This document shows positions 14,319 through 15,311 of a stretch of DNA of 15,311 nt, in pieces. This DNA comes from PBB1 sp031380885 (GTDB lineage Bacteria > Pseudomonadota > Gammaproteobacteria > Burkholderiales > Burkholderiaceae_C). The position numbers and the translations under genes are program-made. The first letter of the stretch is position 1, and every line of letters starts with the position of its first letter. The notes below the pieces were generated by a model. That model did no database searches. It was not told where the DNA came from and saw only the letters and a list, made by a program, of their open reading frames with translations. The stretch lies in the NCBI GenBank assembly GCA_031380885.1, contig JANMXL010000195.1, positions 1 to 15,311 of the forward strand, written 5' to 3'.

Positions 14319-14566
14319 ACAGGGCCATCTGCCACGGGCGTGTCAACGCACATCAAGTGTTCATGCGGCCTGGCGGCCGATTGGGAAGTGATGATCGACC
14401 ACATGTGACGCCTGCTCCCTGGCGTCTCGCGACGTCACGCAAGCCCTTGATGTTCCCAGTGAGTTTCAAGGGCTTTCGTTTTTCTGGGCCTCACTGGTGA
14501 TCGCGAAATCCCGCCAGTTTGGAGGGACGTCAACATGGAGGGCAAGGGGGTAGATTCTTTCAACTT
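14319..14566. other. right-hand intergenic region after the defence operon
   Basis: I see no credible gene in this stretch. It contains the terminator hairpin at 14441-14484 and a smaller inverted repeat, GACGCC (14407-14412) with GGCGTC (14421-14426). The junction between the island and the chromosomal side probably lies here or within the transposase remnant that follows. No direct repeat can be assigned because the left end of the element is not in the window. Confidence 0.4.
14441..14484 (+). terminator. intrinsic terminator of the defence operon
   Basis: AAGCCCTTGA (14441-14450) pairs perfectly with TCAAGGGCTT (14466-14475) across a 15-base loop, followed by TCGTTTTTC with five consecutive T. 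It lies about 120 bases after the primase-helicase stop on the same strand and is the first good terminator after hsdR. Confidence 0.8.
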
Positions 14567-14755
14567 CGTTGTGTCCACCGGCTGCGGGTGGCGGCGCTTG
14601 AAGCGCAGCCCGCGCTTGGCGCAGATGAGGAAGAAGCTGCCTGCCTCCGGTGTCAGCGCGTCCAACACGTTGACCTCGTGCATCGTGCCGCAGTTGATGT
14701 GGATGAAGGTCGGATTCTCGCCGGGCACATCCCGCAGCGATTCGCGACACGTCAC
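14567..14755 (-). pseudogene. IS4-family transposase remnant with an internal deletion
   Basis: Read on the minus strand, the frame contains ENPTFIHINCGTMHEVNVLD, then ALTPEAGSFFLICAKRGL, then RFKRRHPQPVDTT. These match, in order, blocks I recall from IS4-family transposases (PTFIHISDGKLHDVNVLD, PEAGAFY, AGAFFVTRAK, RRYSHPVDR). The block that should stand between EAGAFY and QAGAFF, about 20 residues including the D-R-G-Y segment with the second catalytic aspartate, is missing. The reading frame is nevertheless preserved, and stays open to 14435, but sequence beyond 14567 no longer resembles the family. It cannot be an active transposase. It marks an old insertion at the island edge next to psd. 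Confidence 0.7.
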
Positions 14756-14783
14756 ATGCGCGACAGCCCAGGCGGTACCCGCA

Positions 14784-14825
14784 CTGCCGCCAGGCTGACC
14801 GCGGCCGCGCTCAGCCTGGCGGCAG
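14784..14825 (-). terminator. perfect 15-bp hairpin spanning the psd stop codon
   Basis: CTGCCGCCAGGCTGA (14784-14798) pairs perfectly with TCAGCCTGGCGGCAG (14811-14825) around a 12-base all-GC loop that contains GCGGCCGC. One arm includes the TGA stop and the last codons of psd. There is no T-tract after it on the minus strand, so it is a strong mRNA 3' stem, or a terminator of the non-U-rich kind. Confidence 0.55.
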
Positions 14826-15311
14826 GTTCATCAGCCGCTGGCCCATGCGGATCGGCGTGCCGGCGGCGATGCCAGGGCACAGCGTGAACCCCTTCGGCGC
14901 AAAGACGATGATCGTCGAGCCGTGCTGGAACCAGCCCATCTCGGCGCCTTTGTCGAAGCGAGCATCGCAGTGCATCTCGTTCGGCCCGCGGTACTTCAGG
15001 TGCAGCAGCACATTGAGGAAATGCAGCCGGATGCTGGCGACCAGGATCGCCGCCACCGGCACCAGCATGATCTCGTGGTCACTGGCTTCCAGTCGGGTGC
15101 GGATCACCGCGCGTTCGTTTTTGCAGTACAGCCGCTCGACGCGTTTGAGGGCGATGGGGTTGACGTTCCAAGTGTCGCCGGAGATGTAGTTGACGCGATC
15201 GACCCGGCAGTCGTGCGGCGCGTGAAAGCGGTGGTACATGCTGGAGGTGAGCCGCAGCGTGACGTAGCAGCCATCGCGGTAGCGCTCGGCGGCAGCGTCC
15301 GCTTGGTCGTC
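14811..15311 (-). CDS. psd: phosphatidylserine decarboxylase, C-terminal part (5' end outside window)
   Basis: Converts phosphatidylserine to phosphatidylethanolamine at the inner membrane. The visible 166 codons cover the C-terminal part of the enzyme: YRDGCYVTLRLTSSMYHRFH, SGDTWNVNPIALKRVERLYCKNER, and GWFQHGSTIIVFAPKGF. The GST motif is the self-cleavage site. Its serine codon is at 14916-14918 and becomes the pyruvoyl group of the 35-residue alpha chain. The histidine in YHRFHAP belongs to the conserved catalytic region. The frame is open through base 15311, so the start lies beyond the window. This is a housekeeping gene and probably represents the chromosomal flank of the island. It is transcribed toward the defence operon, convergent with it. 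Confidence 0.93.
   Translation of the reverse strand, partial: DDQADAAAERYRDGCYVTLRLTSSMYHRFHAPHDCRVDRVNYISGDTWNVNPIALKRVERLYCKNERAVIRTRLEASDHEIMLVPVAAILVASIRLHFLNVLLHLKYRGPNEMHCDARFDKGAEMGWFQHGSTIIVFAPKGFTLCPGIAAGTPIRMGQRLMNLPPG

Noticed and set aside
1..15311. tRNA, rRNA or integrase gene
   Set aside because: I found no tRNA cloverleaf, rRNA segment or tyrosine/serine recombinase motifs in the window, though an integrase is expected elsewhere on the element.

Overview
High-GC DNA, most consistent with a Betaproteobacterium (Burkholderiales-like). That is an inference from codon use and from the character of the phosphatidylserine decarboxylase fragment at the right edge; it is not proven. 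The window reads as the right-hand part of an integrated mobilizable or genomic island carrying a defence operon. It ends close to a chromosomal housekeeping gene. No integrase, tRNA, rRNA or CRISPR array is visible.

Layout. (1) 33-1451: a MobC-like accessory protein and a relaxase with a conserved His cluster, both on the plus strand. (2) 1452-1743: a non-coding stretch with two strong hairpins and three evenly spaced CGTAC motifs. (3) 1744-2293: a DUF1778 (TacA-type) antitoxin with no acetyltransferase toxin beside it, convergent with an AlpA-type excision/regulatory protein on the minus strand. (4) 2520-3335: an AbiEi-type antitoxin/repressor with no AbiEii toxin beside it. (5) 3439-14318: six plus-strand genes that touch or overlap. 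They are hsdR, hsdM, a DUF1016/YhcG PDDEXK nuclease, hsdS, an OLD-like ATPase with a TOPRIM domain, and a primase-helicase of the kind annotated 'TOTE conflict system'. Four of the five junctions within this block are a 4-base ATGA overlap or a gap of 17 bases or less, and the fifth is 24 bases. A good intrinsic terminator follows at 14441-14484. (6) 14567-14755: a decayed IS4-family transposase fragment on the minus strand. (7) 14811-15311: the 3' part of psd on the minus strand, with a 15-bp perfect hairpin across its stop codon.

How it may work. HsdR, HsdM and HsdS form a conventional type I restriction-modification complex. The DUF1016 nuclease, the OLD-like nuclease/ATPase and the primase-helicase are translationally or transcriptionally tied to it, so the whole block is probably one multilayer anti-phage or anti-plasmid operon. 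The AbiEi protein sits directly upstream of hsdR where its toxin would be expected and may have become a regulator of the operon. The most interesting observations are this composite operon, the two toxin-less antitoxins next to it, and a perfect in-frame DNA palindrome inside the DUF1016 gene linker.
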